From contig CAKPMX010000005.1 of assembly GCA_934168205.1 (NCBI GenBank), positions 26,321-90,320 on the forward strand: a stretch of 64,000 nt of DNA, written 5' to 3'. The notes below the pieces were generated by a model, which saw nothing but the letters and a program-made list of their open reading frames with translations, was not told the origin of the DNA and searched no databases. Below are positions 44,182 through 53,396 of this stretch, piece by piece. Source of the stretch: an uncultured Bacilli bacterium. GTDB taxonomy: Bacteria; Bacillota_I; Bacilli_A; RF39; UBA660. Position 1 is the stretch's first letter. Each line of letters starts with the position of its first letter. Made by a program: the position numbers and the translations under genes.

Positions 44182-45717
44182 TTAATTATTTACTTTTACT
44201 TTTGCAGCTTTTTCGGTTTGTGTTTTAAGTGATTTGTATTCACTTTTTGAAATAAAATTAGGAACTGTTAGTGTATCTGATGTAACATAATATGTAACTC
44301 CATTTGAGTTTTCAGTTTTTACTTCTATTGCTTCAGGGTTTAATCGTAATAATGTATTAATATCAGTTTCATTCGTACTAGCAAATGTTGATAAAGACAT
44401 TCCATCTGGAAGAATTTTACTTGAAGTATAGTAAGATAAATCTTCTTTATCTACAACATACGGTATAATTATTTTTTGACCAGCTTGAATATTTACACTA
44501 TCGTCATAATTTACTTCTAAATCATTTACTTTAGCAATGTATTTTATTGTTGAATTAGACTCTCTTGAATATTCTGAAACTGTATCACCAGACTCAACGA
44601 CATGAATTCTATTTAAAACAATTGTATCATCTTCAAGATCATTGCCTGGCTTTAATGTATCAGTAGCACCTGGCGCTGCTGGTGTTTGATCTGGAGTAGT
44701 ATCTGGAGAAAGTGCATGCTTTGGAACTAAGATTAATGTTCCGGCTAGTAATAGTGAACCTATAGTAACACGGTTTCTAATAATAAACTTTGGTAAATTG
44801 TCTTCAGTAATGTAACGAAATTTGCATAATTGGTACCAAGTTTCACAACATACATGTACAATACCTGAACCAATATTAAAGATTACTGGATTGGCATAAG
44901 CTAATTTTGAATGTGCAATATGGTCAGAAACATTCTTATGACGTTCCTTAAATGGTTCTGTTTTTTCATCTTCTCTTACTTCTTTCCATCCTGTTCTAAT
45001 TGTTTCTGCAAAACTTCTCGTCTTAACATCAGAATAGTTTTTTTCAGAAGTGTGCTTTTGACTAGTTGCTTTTTGTTTTGTTTGGCGTTTTTTATTTTCT
45101 TGATGTGTTCTTGAACTTTTCTCTTTTTCTTTTACTGCATCTTTATTTAAATATGCTCTCCTATATTCTTCATCATATATAGCCCGATCATTTTCATTTG
45201 TTAATATAATGTATGCTTTTTCTAAACACTTATATATATACTTGTTTAATGATTTAACATTTTCACGGGCATTTTTATTAGCGGGAAGATCTGGATGGTA
45301 TGCTGCAATTCTTTCAAAAAAGGCTTTTTCAATTTCTGGTATTGAAGAGTTATAACTTATACCAAGTAATGCATAAAAATCTACCGGTTTATTTGCATCT
45401 AAACCGTTATCAATTTCTTGAAAAATGGCATAATCATATAAGTATCTTTCCTTTTCAGACATTTCACCAGTTTCTAACTCACTATCATATTTACAACTTT
45501 TATACACATCAGATAATGTTTCATAAGCTGCATTTATTTGTTTTAGAATGTTTTCACGTATTTTTATTTCTAGCTCACTTACTTCTTCTTTGTGTTGATA
45601 TAAGTCTGGGTGAAACTCTTTTACACAATCGTGATAAGCTTTTTTTATTTCTTCACTAGTAGATTCTCTAGTTACACCTAATAATTCATAATAATTTAAT
45701 TTTTTTGTAGGTTTCAT
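44182..45717 (-). CDS. Tandem J-domain, transmembrane, LysM protein
   Basis: 511 residues in an unusual order. J domain 1 (about 7-75, YYELLGV and F-H-P-D) and J domain 2 (about 107-185, FYALLGI and Y-H-P-D) both keep the His-Pro-Asp loop that stimulates Hsp70. A basic linker (about 195-260) and one membrane span (RNRVTIGSLLLAGTLILVP, about 310-332) follow. Outside is a Pro/Thr linker and a LysM (HVVESGDTVSEYSRES, about 368-415), plus a weaker LysM-like unit (about 430-490). Topology puts the J domains inside and the LysM on peptidoglycan. AAGG lies upstream. The gene is co-directional with the VanY-TruB gene upstream but separated from it by a terminator. Confidence 0.85.
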   Translation of the reverse strand: MKPTKKLNYYELLGVTRESTSEEIKKAYHDCVKEFHPDLYQHKEEVSELEIKIRENILKQINAAYETLSDVYKSCKYDSELETGEMSEKERYLYDYAIFQEIDNGLDANKPVDFYALLGISYNSSIPEIEKAFFERIAAYHPDLPANKNARENVKSLNKYIYKCLEKAYIILTNENDRAIYDEEYRRAYLNKDAVKEKEKSSRTHQENKKRQTKQKATSQKHTSEKNYSDVKTRSFAETIRTGWKEVREDEKTEPFKERHKNVSDHIAHSKLAYANPVIFNIGSGIVHVCCETWYQLCKFRYITEDNLPKFIIRNRVTIGSLLLAGTLILVPKHALSPDTTPDQTPAAPGATDTLKPGNDLEDDTIVLNRIHVVESGDTVSEYSRESNSTIKYIAKVNDLEVNYDDSVNIQAGQKIIIPYVVDKEDLSYYTSSKILPDGMSLSTFASTNETDINTLLRLNPEAIEVKTENSNGVTYYVTSDTLTVPNFISKSEYKSLKTQTEKAAKVKVNN

Positions 45718-45783
45718 AGCAACCTTCCCCCTTTTTTTCGTTGCTGTATGATTATATCATATTTTTGTTGATTTGTAAAGAAA

Positions 45784-45803
45784 AAAGTGTCATCCAGCAC
45801 TTT
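45784..45803 (-). terminator. Terminator of the VanY-TruB gene
   Basis: A 6-bp stem (45784-45789 with 45798-45803) followed by TTTTTTCTT on the minus strand, next to the stop codon. Short but with a good U-run. Confidence 0.5.
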
Positions 45804-47199
45804 ACACAAAATTTTTCCATACTTTTAAATCTTCATTTTCAACTTGATATATTCCAAGTAATTTATTATTTTGATCTATAAAAAGAACTTTATTTTTTAT
45901 ATTATATGTGTTTTTTAGTTTTTGTCCCGATTTTATTTTGAAACTTAATTTTTCATCAGCTACTATTTTTGGATAGTCAAGTACATCTTCTATTTTTAAC
46001 AAATTGAAGTTCCCAGAAGATATGTCTTCTAATGTATAAGCATCCGTTAATGTATATTTTCCTTGCTTTGTTCTTGTTAAGTTCGTCATTGTAGCGTAAG
46101 TATCTAGGCTTTCGCCAATGTCTCTAATTAAACTTCTTATGTAGCAGCCTTTAGATACTAAAGCTTTAAAAATAAAAGTATTACGGTCAGTTTCTAAAAG
46201 ACTAATTTCTTTGATGGTTACTTCTTTTTTGGGTAATTCTACAGGTTTGTTTTCTCTAGCGTATTCATATAGTTTTTTTCCTTTTACTTTAACAGCTGAA
46301 TATATTGGCACTTCTTGAAGATATGTTTTTTTAAAACTTTTTAGGACTTTTTCTATTGGTAAATTGTCTGGGACAATTTTACTATTTGTTATTTTGCCAG
46401 TAATATCTAAGGTATCTGTTTCTACACCAAGAACAACTCCTGCTTGATACTCTTTGTAAGTTGCGGTTAGAAGTTCAGCTATCTTAGTAGCTTTTCCAAC
46501 TGTTACTACTAGAACTCCTTCGGCTAAAGGATCAAGTGTTCCAGTATGACCAAGTTTTTTGATACCTAAAGTTCTACTAATTTCATTTACTACGTCAAAT
46601 GAAGTCATATTAGATTTTTTATTTACAACTATAACTCCTGAATAGTCAGATAAATATTCTTCTAAGGTATAATTTTCTTTTTCAATTATTTTAGCTACTG
46701 TTTTACCAGTGTATCTAATATGCCATGGTTCGTATGGATAGCCAGTAATGTCTTCTTTTCCTTCTGGATAACGAAGAATAAAACCATAATCAGCTAAGTA
46801 TTTATGAATTGCTTTGTAATGTTCGACTTGTTCCATTAATTCATTGTTACTACTCGGCCAAGTTCCATTTACCATTATATTAATATCTATTGCAAGACCG
46901 GTATGATGTTCGGAACAACCTACGGGAGCAACAACTTTATCAGCATAATCTTTACCATTTTTTTTAATATATTCATCATATATTTCTTGTTGGTATTCTT
47001 TACTTCTATAAGCTGACGCTATACCAATAGTGAAATCTTTCGTTGCTAGAAAATCTTTTAAATTTAAATAGGCACTGTACGTTTCTTTTTCTACTTGAAC
47101 ATCTAAATCATCTACATCTTTAGTAGTTATTAATTCTATTCTAGATAAAAATTTATCTTTTATTTTGTTTTCTTTATTTACTAAAACTTTGTACTTCAT
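45802..47199 (-). CDS. truB: VanY D,D-carboxypeptidase domain fused to tRNA pseudouridine-55 synthase TruB
   Basis: 465 residues joining two normally separate enzymes. Residues about 1-188 are a VanY/peptidase M15B domain with the zinc motif S-x-H-H-x-x-G-x-A-x-D (in SEHHTGLAIDI) and the late E-P-W-H-I-R-Y, ending at the usual T-L-E-E-Y-L. TruB begins three residues later (SGVIVVNKKSNMTSFDVVNEI), with the catalytic Asp in GTLDPLAEGVLVV (near 221) and a C-terminal PUA-like region. No signal peptide, internal stop or second start with a Shine-Dalgarno is seen. The peptidase would thus be cytosolic, unless the protein is processed. GAGGACT precedes the ATG. Gene symbol is for the TruB half. Confidence 0.9.
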   Translation of the reverse strand: MKYKVLVNKENKIKDKFLSRIELITTKDVDDLDVQVEKETYSAYLNLKDFLATKDFTIGIASAYRSKEYQQEIYDEYIKKNGKDYADKVVAPVGCSEHHTGLAIDINIMVNGTWPSSNNELMEQVEHYKAIHKYLADYGFILRYPEGKEDITGYPYEPWHIRYTGKTVAKIIEKENYTLEEYLSDYSGVIVVNKKSNMTSFDVVNEISRTLGIKKLGHTGTLDPLAEGVLVVTVGKATKIAELLTATYKEYQAGVVLGVETDTLDITGKITNSKIVPDNLPIEKVLKSFKKTYLQEVPIYSAVKVKGKKLYEYARENKPVELPKKEVTIKEISLLETDRNTFIFKALVSKGCYIRSLIRDIGESLDTYATMTNLTRTKQGKYTLTDAYTLEDISSGNFNLLKIEDVLDYPKIVADEKLSFKIKSGQKLKNTYNIKNKVLFIDQNNKLLGIYQVENEDLKVWKNFV

Positions 47200-47375
47200 A
47201 TAATCAGTCCTCGATATAATTATAAATGGACTTCGAAGTAAAAAGCAAATTATAATTGATATTTTTTAATAAATATTTTGTCTTTTAATATGGTTTTTAT
47301 TTTCTTTTTAGAATAATATAAGTGAAGATAAAAACATTTTTCAAGTACATAATAAAGGATGGTGAATAAAGGAAG

Positions 47376-47685
47376 GAAAAAAAATTAGAAACAATTACAA
47401 ATTTATTTGAAAACAACACTATTCGTAGTGTTTGGATGCAGAAAAAGATTTAGTGCTGTTGATGTTATTGATGTATTGACAGGAAGTATTGGTGCAAGAA
47501 AATATTGGTCTGTGTTAAAGTCAAGGCTGAAAAAAGATGGGTCTGAGTTGCTCGTAAAGCTGATAAGGTTGCGAATGATGCAAAAAATTCATATTAAAGA
47601 GCTACCAAAATAGATTAGCAGTTTCTAGCAAAAATGCTTTAATAAATATATAGATGATGTTAAAGTAATTGAAGACAAACAATAA
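47376..47685 (+). pseudogene. Decayed BRO-N domain (phage-antirepressor-type) gene
   Basis: Pieces of a BRO-family protein appear in succession in different frames. LETITNLFENNTIRSVW reads from 47385 and meets a stop at 47451. RFSAVDVIDVLTGS and ARKYWSVLKSRLKKDGSEL read in a second frame. ARKADKVANDAKNSY reads in a third, then VSSKNAL and finally YIDDVKVIEDKQ before a stop at 47683-47685. The order matches BRO-N proteins, with the middle deleted; the expected start codon reads AAG. A terminator follows. This is a mobile-element or phage remnant on the opposite strand from its neighbours. Confidence 0.7.
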
Positions 47686-47697
47686 TAAAGTTTGTCT
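47673..47697 (+). terminator. Terminator of the BRO-N remnant
   Basis: An 8-bp stem (47673-47680 with 47690-47697) and a TTTTTT tail on the plus strand, overlapping the final stop codon of the remnant. Confidence 0.7.
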
Positions 47698-47723
47698 TTT
47701 TTGTATTAATTATTGCAAAAAAA

Positions 47724-47745
47724 AGATACTAAATGATTAGTATCT
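47724..47745 (-). terminator. Terminator of polC
   Basis: A 9-bp stem (47724-47732 with 47737-47745), 4-nt loop and a TTTTTTT tail on the minus strand, directly after the polC stop. Confidence 0.8.
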
Positions 47746-47748
47746 CAA

Positions 47749-50700
47749 TTAAAACAATGACAATTGATTTGAATCTGGTAAACCGTTTAGAAGATTCATT
47801 TCTTTCATTTTATCTATTAGCGTTTGTGATACTTTGCCTCGTTTTTGGACATCTTCAACACTTAAGAATTTTTGTTTTTCACGTTCTTTAACTATGTTTT
47901 TAGCAACGGTTTCACCTAGTCCATCTATAGCGACAAATGGTGGATAAATTTCTTTGTCGTTTTTAGCTATCCAAACTGTTGCGTCGCTTTCGTATAAGTC
48001 AACATTTAAGAATTTTATTCCTCTAGCTGTTGCTTCTAGAGCTACCTTTAAACTTTCAGCTTGACCAGTTTCTTTATTTGTTGCTTCAAATCCTTTAGCA
48101 AGGATATCTTCTAGTCTGGATTTTATAGCGTCATATCCTTTAATCATAGCTTCAACATCAACATCTGTTGCTTTTGATGAATACCAAGATGAATAGAAAT
48201 ATACTGGCATATGTACTTTGTACCAGGCTATTCTAAAGGCACTCATTACGTAAGCTGCAGCATGGGCTTTAGGGAACATGTATTTAATTTTATGACATGA
48301 CTCTATGTACCATTCTGGAATGTTTGAAGCTTTCATTGTTTCTACATGCCCTTTCCAAGTTTCTGGGTCTTTAGTTGCTTTTCCTTTACGGACAAACTCC
48401 ATTATTTTGAAGGCTTTTATTGGTGCCATTCCTTTATTCATTAAGTAAACCATGATATCATCACGACAACCGATAGTTTCTTTAAATGGAACAATATTTT
48501 TTTGAATTAATTCTTGAGCATTTCCTAGCCAAACGTCTGTACCATGGGAAAGACCAGCTATTTTTATTAACTCGCCAAAGGTTGTTGGTTTAGTATCTTC
48601 TACTAATTTTATAGTAAATGAGGTCCCAAATTCTGGAATACCTAGTGTTCCTGTGTTACACATTATTTGTTCTTTGGTTACACCTAAGGCATCAGTTTTG
48701 GTAAATATACTCATGGTATCTTTATCATCCATTGGTACTTTCATAATATCTGTTCCAGACTGCATTTGAATAATACGTAATTGTGTTGGGTCAGAGTGAC
48801 CTAAAATATCAAGTTTTAAAACGCACTGGTCGATGGCATGGTAATCAAAGTGTGTTGTTCGCCATTCAGCAGTTGCATCTTCAGCTGGGAATTGAAATGG
48901 TGTAAAGTCAAATACTTCTTTATAATCTGGGATAACAACGATTCCACCAGGATGCTGTCCTGTTGTTCTTTTTACACCTGTACAGCCCATGGCAAGACGT
49001 TCTACTTCAGCGGTACGCATGTCTGATATTCCATGTTCCTCACAATAGCCTTTTACAAAGCCAAAGGCGGTTTTTTCAGCGACTGTACCAATGGTTCCAG
49101 CACGATATACATTGTCTTCGCCAAATAATACTTTTGTATAAGCATGAGCACTAGCTTGGTTCAAATCAGAAAAGTTCAAATCAATATCGGGTACTTTATC
49201 GGCATTAAAGCCAAGGAAAGTTGCGAATGGCATGTCTTGGCCATCTTTATATAATTGTTCATTACAATTAGGACATTTTTTATCTGGTAAGTCATAACCT
49301 GATGAATATTCATTGGAGAAAGATACTCCGTTTTCATCAGAGAAAATACTTGTTTTACAATTCTTACAACGATAATGAGCTGGTAATGGATTAACTTCTG
49401 TTATACCCATCATGGTAGCAACGAAACTTGATCCAACTGATCCACGGGATCCTACCAAGTATCCTTCATCGTTAGAGTGTTTTACAAGACGTTGAGCAAT
49501 TAGGTAAATTGGATCGAATCCTCCACCAATAATTCCACCTAATACTTTTTTGACTTGTTTTTCAAGAACTTTTTCGTCTAGTTCTTCTTCAGAGGTTGCT
49601 TTTACATGTTCACGAACTAATGCTTTAACATTGTCAAAACCTTTTAGGATAGTATCATGTAGTTGTTTATGAGACTCTTTTTCTAATTCTTCATCTGATA
49701 GAGTTCCTTCTAATTTACTTTTTATTATTTTTAAAACAATATCTCCATATAACTCTGTTGCGATACGTTCTTCAATATAATATGGTAACGGGTCGCCATA
49801 CCAGTCTGCAGCCTTGGTGTAAACTAATTCAGTAACAACAGCCGGACAGTCTAGATAACTTTTTCCATCATCACTTTTTACTCTAGGTGAGAATGGTATA
49901 CCACCAGTATCTGGAATTACTTCAATGATGTCTATCATATCCGCTATTTTATTGGTGTTTTCTACTACAATACGATAAGCAGTTTCATCATCTAAGAAGT
50001 TAAAATCTTTTAGCATTTCATCAGTAGTACGGAAATGGTTTGAAGGAATTTCTTTGATACTTGATTTAGCTAAAGGATGTCTTCCACCACCTGGTACCTT
50101 TTGATTTACAATTATTTCTCTATATATCTTGTCATCTTTTTTAATATGATGAACATCCCCTGTTGCAACAATAATCTTTCCGGCATCTTCGGTTACTCTA
50201 ATTATTTTTTCGACATTGGCTGCTAATTCTACTTCATTAGCAAAGTCACCAGTTTGAATTAAATGATTATAACATTCTAATGGTTGCACTTCCACATAAT
50301 CATAGAATCTTATTATGTTTGATAATTCATCATCACTTTTAGAACTAGCTTCAGTAAACACTTCACTCATGTAACAGCCAGAACCTACAAGTAGTCCTTC
50401 TCTATTTTTTTCTATTTCACTACGTAGAATTCTTGGGGTTTTATATAAATATGTAGTGTTCGCTAAAGATATAAGTTTAAATAAATTCTTTAGTCCAGTT
50501 TGGTTTTTAGCTAAAATATTTACATGATGAGCACGTCCATATTTATGAATTTCATCTTTACTAACTAAAGTATCTAATTGATCCATTGTATCAATATTAC
50601 GATTAGATAGTTTCTTTAACATTTTATGGAATACTAAGGCAGTTCCTTCAGCATCGTAATCTCCTCTATGATGAGCATCTTCATCCCATGGGACTTCATA

Positions 50701-52374
50701 TCTTTTTACTAATGCTGATAATGAATGTCTTGCGTAATTGTTATCCATAGTTCTTGATAACTCTAAGGTATCAATTACAGGATTCGTAAATGTTCCTAGA
50801 TTATATTTTTTATGTGCCATTTCAAGAAATGAAACATCGAACTTGGCATTATGAGCAACCATTGGACAATCTCCATACCAAGCAATAAATCTCTTAACAG
50901 CGTTTTCTTCATTATCTTTATCTTTTAACATTTCATCAGTAATATTTGTTATATCAATAATTTTCTGAGGTAATGGTCTTCCTGGATTAATTAATTCATC
51001 ATAACGTTCTAATATTTCACCATTTTTAATTTTTACGGCACCAATTTCAATAATAGAGTCGGCACCACCGGCATTAAATCCAGTTGTTTCAAAGTCAAAT
51101 ACAACATAGGTTTGGTCTAACAAGACGTCTTTATTAGGACGAAGAACAATGTTTACGGTGTCATCTATTAAAGTTAATTCGGCACCATAGATAGCTTTAA
51201 ATGGTTCTTCTCCTTCTTTTAAGTTTTTATTATGTGAAGTTACAAAGTTAAAGACATGTGGGAATGCTTGAACTCCATTGTGATCTGTTATCGCAATAGC
51301 TTTATGGCCCCAACTAATCGCTTGCTTAACTAAAGCTTCTTCATCAGCAAGTCCATCCATTTGACTCATTTTAGTATGACAATGTAGTTCTACTCTTTTA
51401 ACTTCTTCAGTATCTTTTATTACAGATACGTTTTTTTCAATTTTAATGATATCTCTAGCATTTAATACTAATTCTTTAGAGAATTGATCATTTTTAGTAT
51501 AACCTCTTATTTTAAACCAGTTACCTGTTTTTAATTCTTTACTTAATCTTGCATATTCTTCATTATCTCTTACGAAAACTTTACAATATATACTATCTGA
51601 ATAGTCAGTTATTTTTAAAGTGATTATTTTAAAATCTGTTTTAGATGACTCAAAGTAATCTGTACCAAAGATAAATCCTTCAACTACAACGTTATTGTCT
51701 TCACCTAAAAGAGTTTTTATTTTTATTGAATCTTCTTTAATACCTCTACCTAAAACACTATTAGGATCTTTTGGTTCCCTATGATATTTCTTCTCTGGTG
51801 ATGGGGATGGTGCTGAAGTTGATTCTTCTTTTTTTACTGATTTAGCTTCTTTTTCTGGAATACTTACTTCTAAATCCTTCTTTATTTCATCTAAAATATT
51901 TTCTTCTTTACGAATAATTATTTCAATATTTTTTTGATAACCTAGACATTTATAAAATACATTAATCTTTTCTAAACATTTTTCTAAACGTTCTTTTTCT
52001 ACTTCATTACTAACAATTAATACTAATGAATCGTCTTCTATTTGTAAGCAGTCTTCATATATTTCTAAGACTTTTAACTCACTTTTTAATAGTTTTAATA
52101 AGTAAGAGTAATATGTTTTATAAATATTTAAGTCAATATTTTTTATATCAAAAATAAATCTTATCTCTTCTGCTTTTGAATCTAGCAAGTTTTTCTTTTC
52201 TTCTAGTTCTTCATATATTTCTAAAGGTAATAAAGTCTCTTTTTCAATAAATATATTCCAATTATTTGTATGAGAACTTATTTTTATTTTAGACATTTTG
52301 GCATCAGAAAAATATTGATAATGTTCTTTATCAATATTTATTTTATTTAATAATATTTCTATTTTTTCATCCAT
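47749..52374 (-). CDS. polC: DNA polymerase III subunit alpha, PolC type
   Basis: 1541 residues, close to the usual length of Gram-positive PolC. In order: N-terminal domains and an OB fold (about 215-320), the PHP domain split around the exonuclease (VELHCHTKMSQMDG near 333), the 3'-5' exonuclease (D-F-E-T-T-G near 428, with a H-x-x-x-D later), a zinc-binding four-Cys element (CKNC and CPNC near 1005-1035), the polymerase palm (D-I-D-L-N-F) and the C-terminal HhH region. It is the main replicative polymerase of low-GC Gram-positives. GATGG lies upstream of the ATG. An unknown gene is 24 bp upstream on the same strand. Confidence 0.98.
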   Translation of the reverse strand: MDEKIEILLNKINIDKEHYQYFSDAKMSKIKISSHTNNWNIFIEKETLLPLEIYEELEEKKNLLDSKAEEIRFIFDIKNIDLNIYKTYYSYLLKLLKSELKVLEIYEDCLQIEDDSLVLIVSNEVEKERLEKCLEKINVFYKCLGYQKNIEIIIRKEENILDEIKKDLEVSIPEKEAKSVKKEESTSAPSPSPEKKYHREPKDPNSVLGRGIKEDSIKIKTLLGEDNNVVVEGFIFGTDYFESSKTDFKIITLKITDYSDSIYCKVFVRDNEEYARLSKELKTGNWFKIRGYTKNDQFSKELVLNARDIIKIEKNVSVIKDTEEVKRVELHCHTKMSQMDGLADEEALVKQAISWGHKAIAITDHNGVQAFPHVFNFVTSHNKNLKEGEEPFKAIYGAELTLIDDTVNIVLRPNKDVLLDQTYVVFDFETTGFNAGGADSIIEIGAVKIKNGEILERYDELINPGRPLPQKIIDITNITDEMLKDKDNEENAVKRFIAWYGDCPMVAHNAKFDVSFLEMAHKKYNLGTFTNPVIDTLELSRTMDNNYARHSLSALVKRYEVPWDEDAHHRGDYDAEGTALVFHKMLKKLSNRNIDTMDQLDTLVSKDEIHKYGRAHHVNILAKNQTGLKNLFKLISLANTTYLYKTPRILRSEIEKNREGLLVGSGCYMSEVFTEASSKSDDELSNIIRFYDYVEVQPLECYNHLIQTGDFANEVELAANVEKIIRVTEDAGKIIVATGDVHHIKKDDKIYREIIVNQKVPGGGRHPLAKSSIKEIPSNHFRTTDEMLKDFNFLDDETAYRIVVENTNKIADMIDIIEVIPDTGGIPFSPRVKSDDGKSYLDCPAVVTELVYTKAADWYGDPLPYYIEERIATELYGDIVLKIIKSKLEGTLSDEELEKESHKQLHDTILKGFDNVKALVREHVKATSEEELDEKVLEKQVKKVLGGIIGGGFDPIYLIAQRLVKHSNDEGYLVGSRGSVGSSFVATMMGITEVNPLPAHYRCKNCKTSIFSDENGVSFSNEYSSGYDLPDKKCPNCNEQLYKDGQDMPFATFLGFNADKVPDIDLNFSDLNQASAHAYTKVLFGEDNVYRAGTIGTVAEKTAFGFVKGYCEEHGISDMRTAEVERLAMGCTGVKRTTGQHPGGIVVIPDYKEVFDFTPFQFPAEDATAEWRTTHFDYHAIDQCVLKLDILGHSDPTQLRIIQMQSGTDIMKVPMDDKDTMSIFTKTDALGVTKEQIMCNTGTLGIPEFGTSFTIKLVEDTKPTTFGELIKIAGLSHGTDVWLGNAQELIQKNIVPFKETIGCRDDIMVYLMNKGMAPIKAFKIMEFVRKGKATKDPETWKGHVETMKASNIPEWYIESCHKIKYMFPKAHAAAYVMSAFRIAWYKVHMPVYFYSSWYSSKATDVDVEAMIKGYDAIKSRLEDILAKGFEATNKETGQAESLKVALEATARGIKFLNVDLYESDATVWIAKNDKEIYPPFVAIDGLGETVAKNIVKEREKQKFLSVEDVQKRGKVSQTLIDKMKEMNLLNGLPDSNQLSLF

Positions 52375-52398
52375 ACTACCATCATTCTTTCTGTACTG

Positions 52399-53229
52399 TT
52401 ATATTAAATCTAATTGTTCTTCTCTAATTAGACTTCTTTTCTTCGCTATACAAAACTCAATAAATTGAGAAATATCTATATCTTTTAATCTTTTTTCATA
52501 AGGGAATTTTTCTACATCAAATGATATTTTATCACGATTCATATATTTTATCATGTTCTCTTTTGTAACACCTAAATACATTAGCCAAAATGGATATATC
52601 TGACGTTTAATATTGATTAGTTTTTCGTTGCCTAGCCAGTAATGACTATTGGAAGTTATAAGGGTTGCTAATTCGTTTTCTATGGCCATTTCAATAATAG
52701 CATCGGCAATTAAACCATCAATTCCTTTATAGGTGTTTAGTTCTTTTTTTAAGATACTTTCAAGTATCGCAATAATTAATTTACTAGGTTCATTTTCAGG
52801 TATTTTTTTACCTAGAATTATTACGTTTAGCTTTTGAGAAGATATTGTTGGATTTTCTAATATTTCTAAACGATTATCTATTAAGTATACAGAATAGTCA
52901 TCTAGATCTTTTTTTATTATTTTTTGTAATTGATTTGATATTTTTCTATTCCATAATTTAATAATTTCTAAGCGATATTTCTCTACTGATTTTAAGATGT
53001 CTTGATACTCAGATGATTCTAACATTATATTATATATAGTGTCATCATTTGGAATGTAGTTCTTTACATCTTTTAGAATTGTTACTCTATCTTTATAAGT
53101 ATTATTGTATTGTTCTTTATAGGTAAACCATAATTTTTGTTTCAATTTATATATGGGTTCTGATACAGAAGCCTGAAATAATATATTCCAAATTAAAATA
53201 TAATCATTAACTAAGAAGCTTAACTTCAT
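52399..53229 (-). CDS. Conserved-looking protein upstream of polC, unknown
   Basis: 276 residues, soluble, rich in Ile/Lys/Asn, with a Trp-containing N-terminal half (LIWNILFQ, LKQKLWFTYKEQ) and a central region KLNVIILGKKIPENEPSKLIIAILESIL. A conserved-looking SNSHYWLGNEKLINIKRQIYPFWLMYLGV stretch follows. There is no membrane span or known motif. It lies 24 bp before polC and is probably on the same transcript. I cannot assign it to a family; the arrangement may hint at a replication-linked role. Confidence 0.55.
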   Translation of the reverse strand: MKLSFLVNDYILIWNILFQASVSEPIYKLKQKLWFTYKEQYNNTYKDRVTILKDVKNYIPNDDTIYNIMLESSEYQDILKSVEKYRLEIIKLWNRKISNQLQKIIKKDLDDYSVYLIDNRLEILENPTISSQKLNVIILGKKIPENEPSKLIIAILESILKKELNTYKGIDGLIADAIIEMAIENELATLITSNSHYWLGNEKLINIKRQIYPFWLMYLGVTKENMIKYMNRDKISFDVEKFPYEKRLKDIDISQFIEFCIAKKRSLIREEQLDLI

Positions 53230-53350
53230 TTTAACACGTCACTTTCTTTAAAATACTTCTATATATATAATAGCACAATTAATCTCTTTTAAAAAAGAGT
53301 TTTGTCTTTATTTGACTTTATAATTGCTTTTCACTTATATTATTCGAAAA

Positions 53351-53396
53351 AAAAAACATTAAATCTATAAAAAATTATAAATTTTTAATGTTTTTT
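53351..53396 (-). terminator. Terminator of the tail-anchored protein gene
   Basis: A 13-bp A-T stem (53351-53363 with 53384-53396) with a 20-nt loop, overlapping the stop at 53395, ends on the minus strand in a T-run. Confidence 0.55.

Noticed and set aside
45802..47199. Separate VanY and TruB genes with an internal TruB start
   Set aside because: The junction has an AGGAG by chance but no start codon at proper distance in frame, and no stop ends the VanY part.
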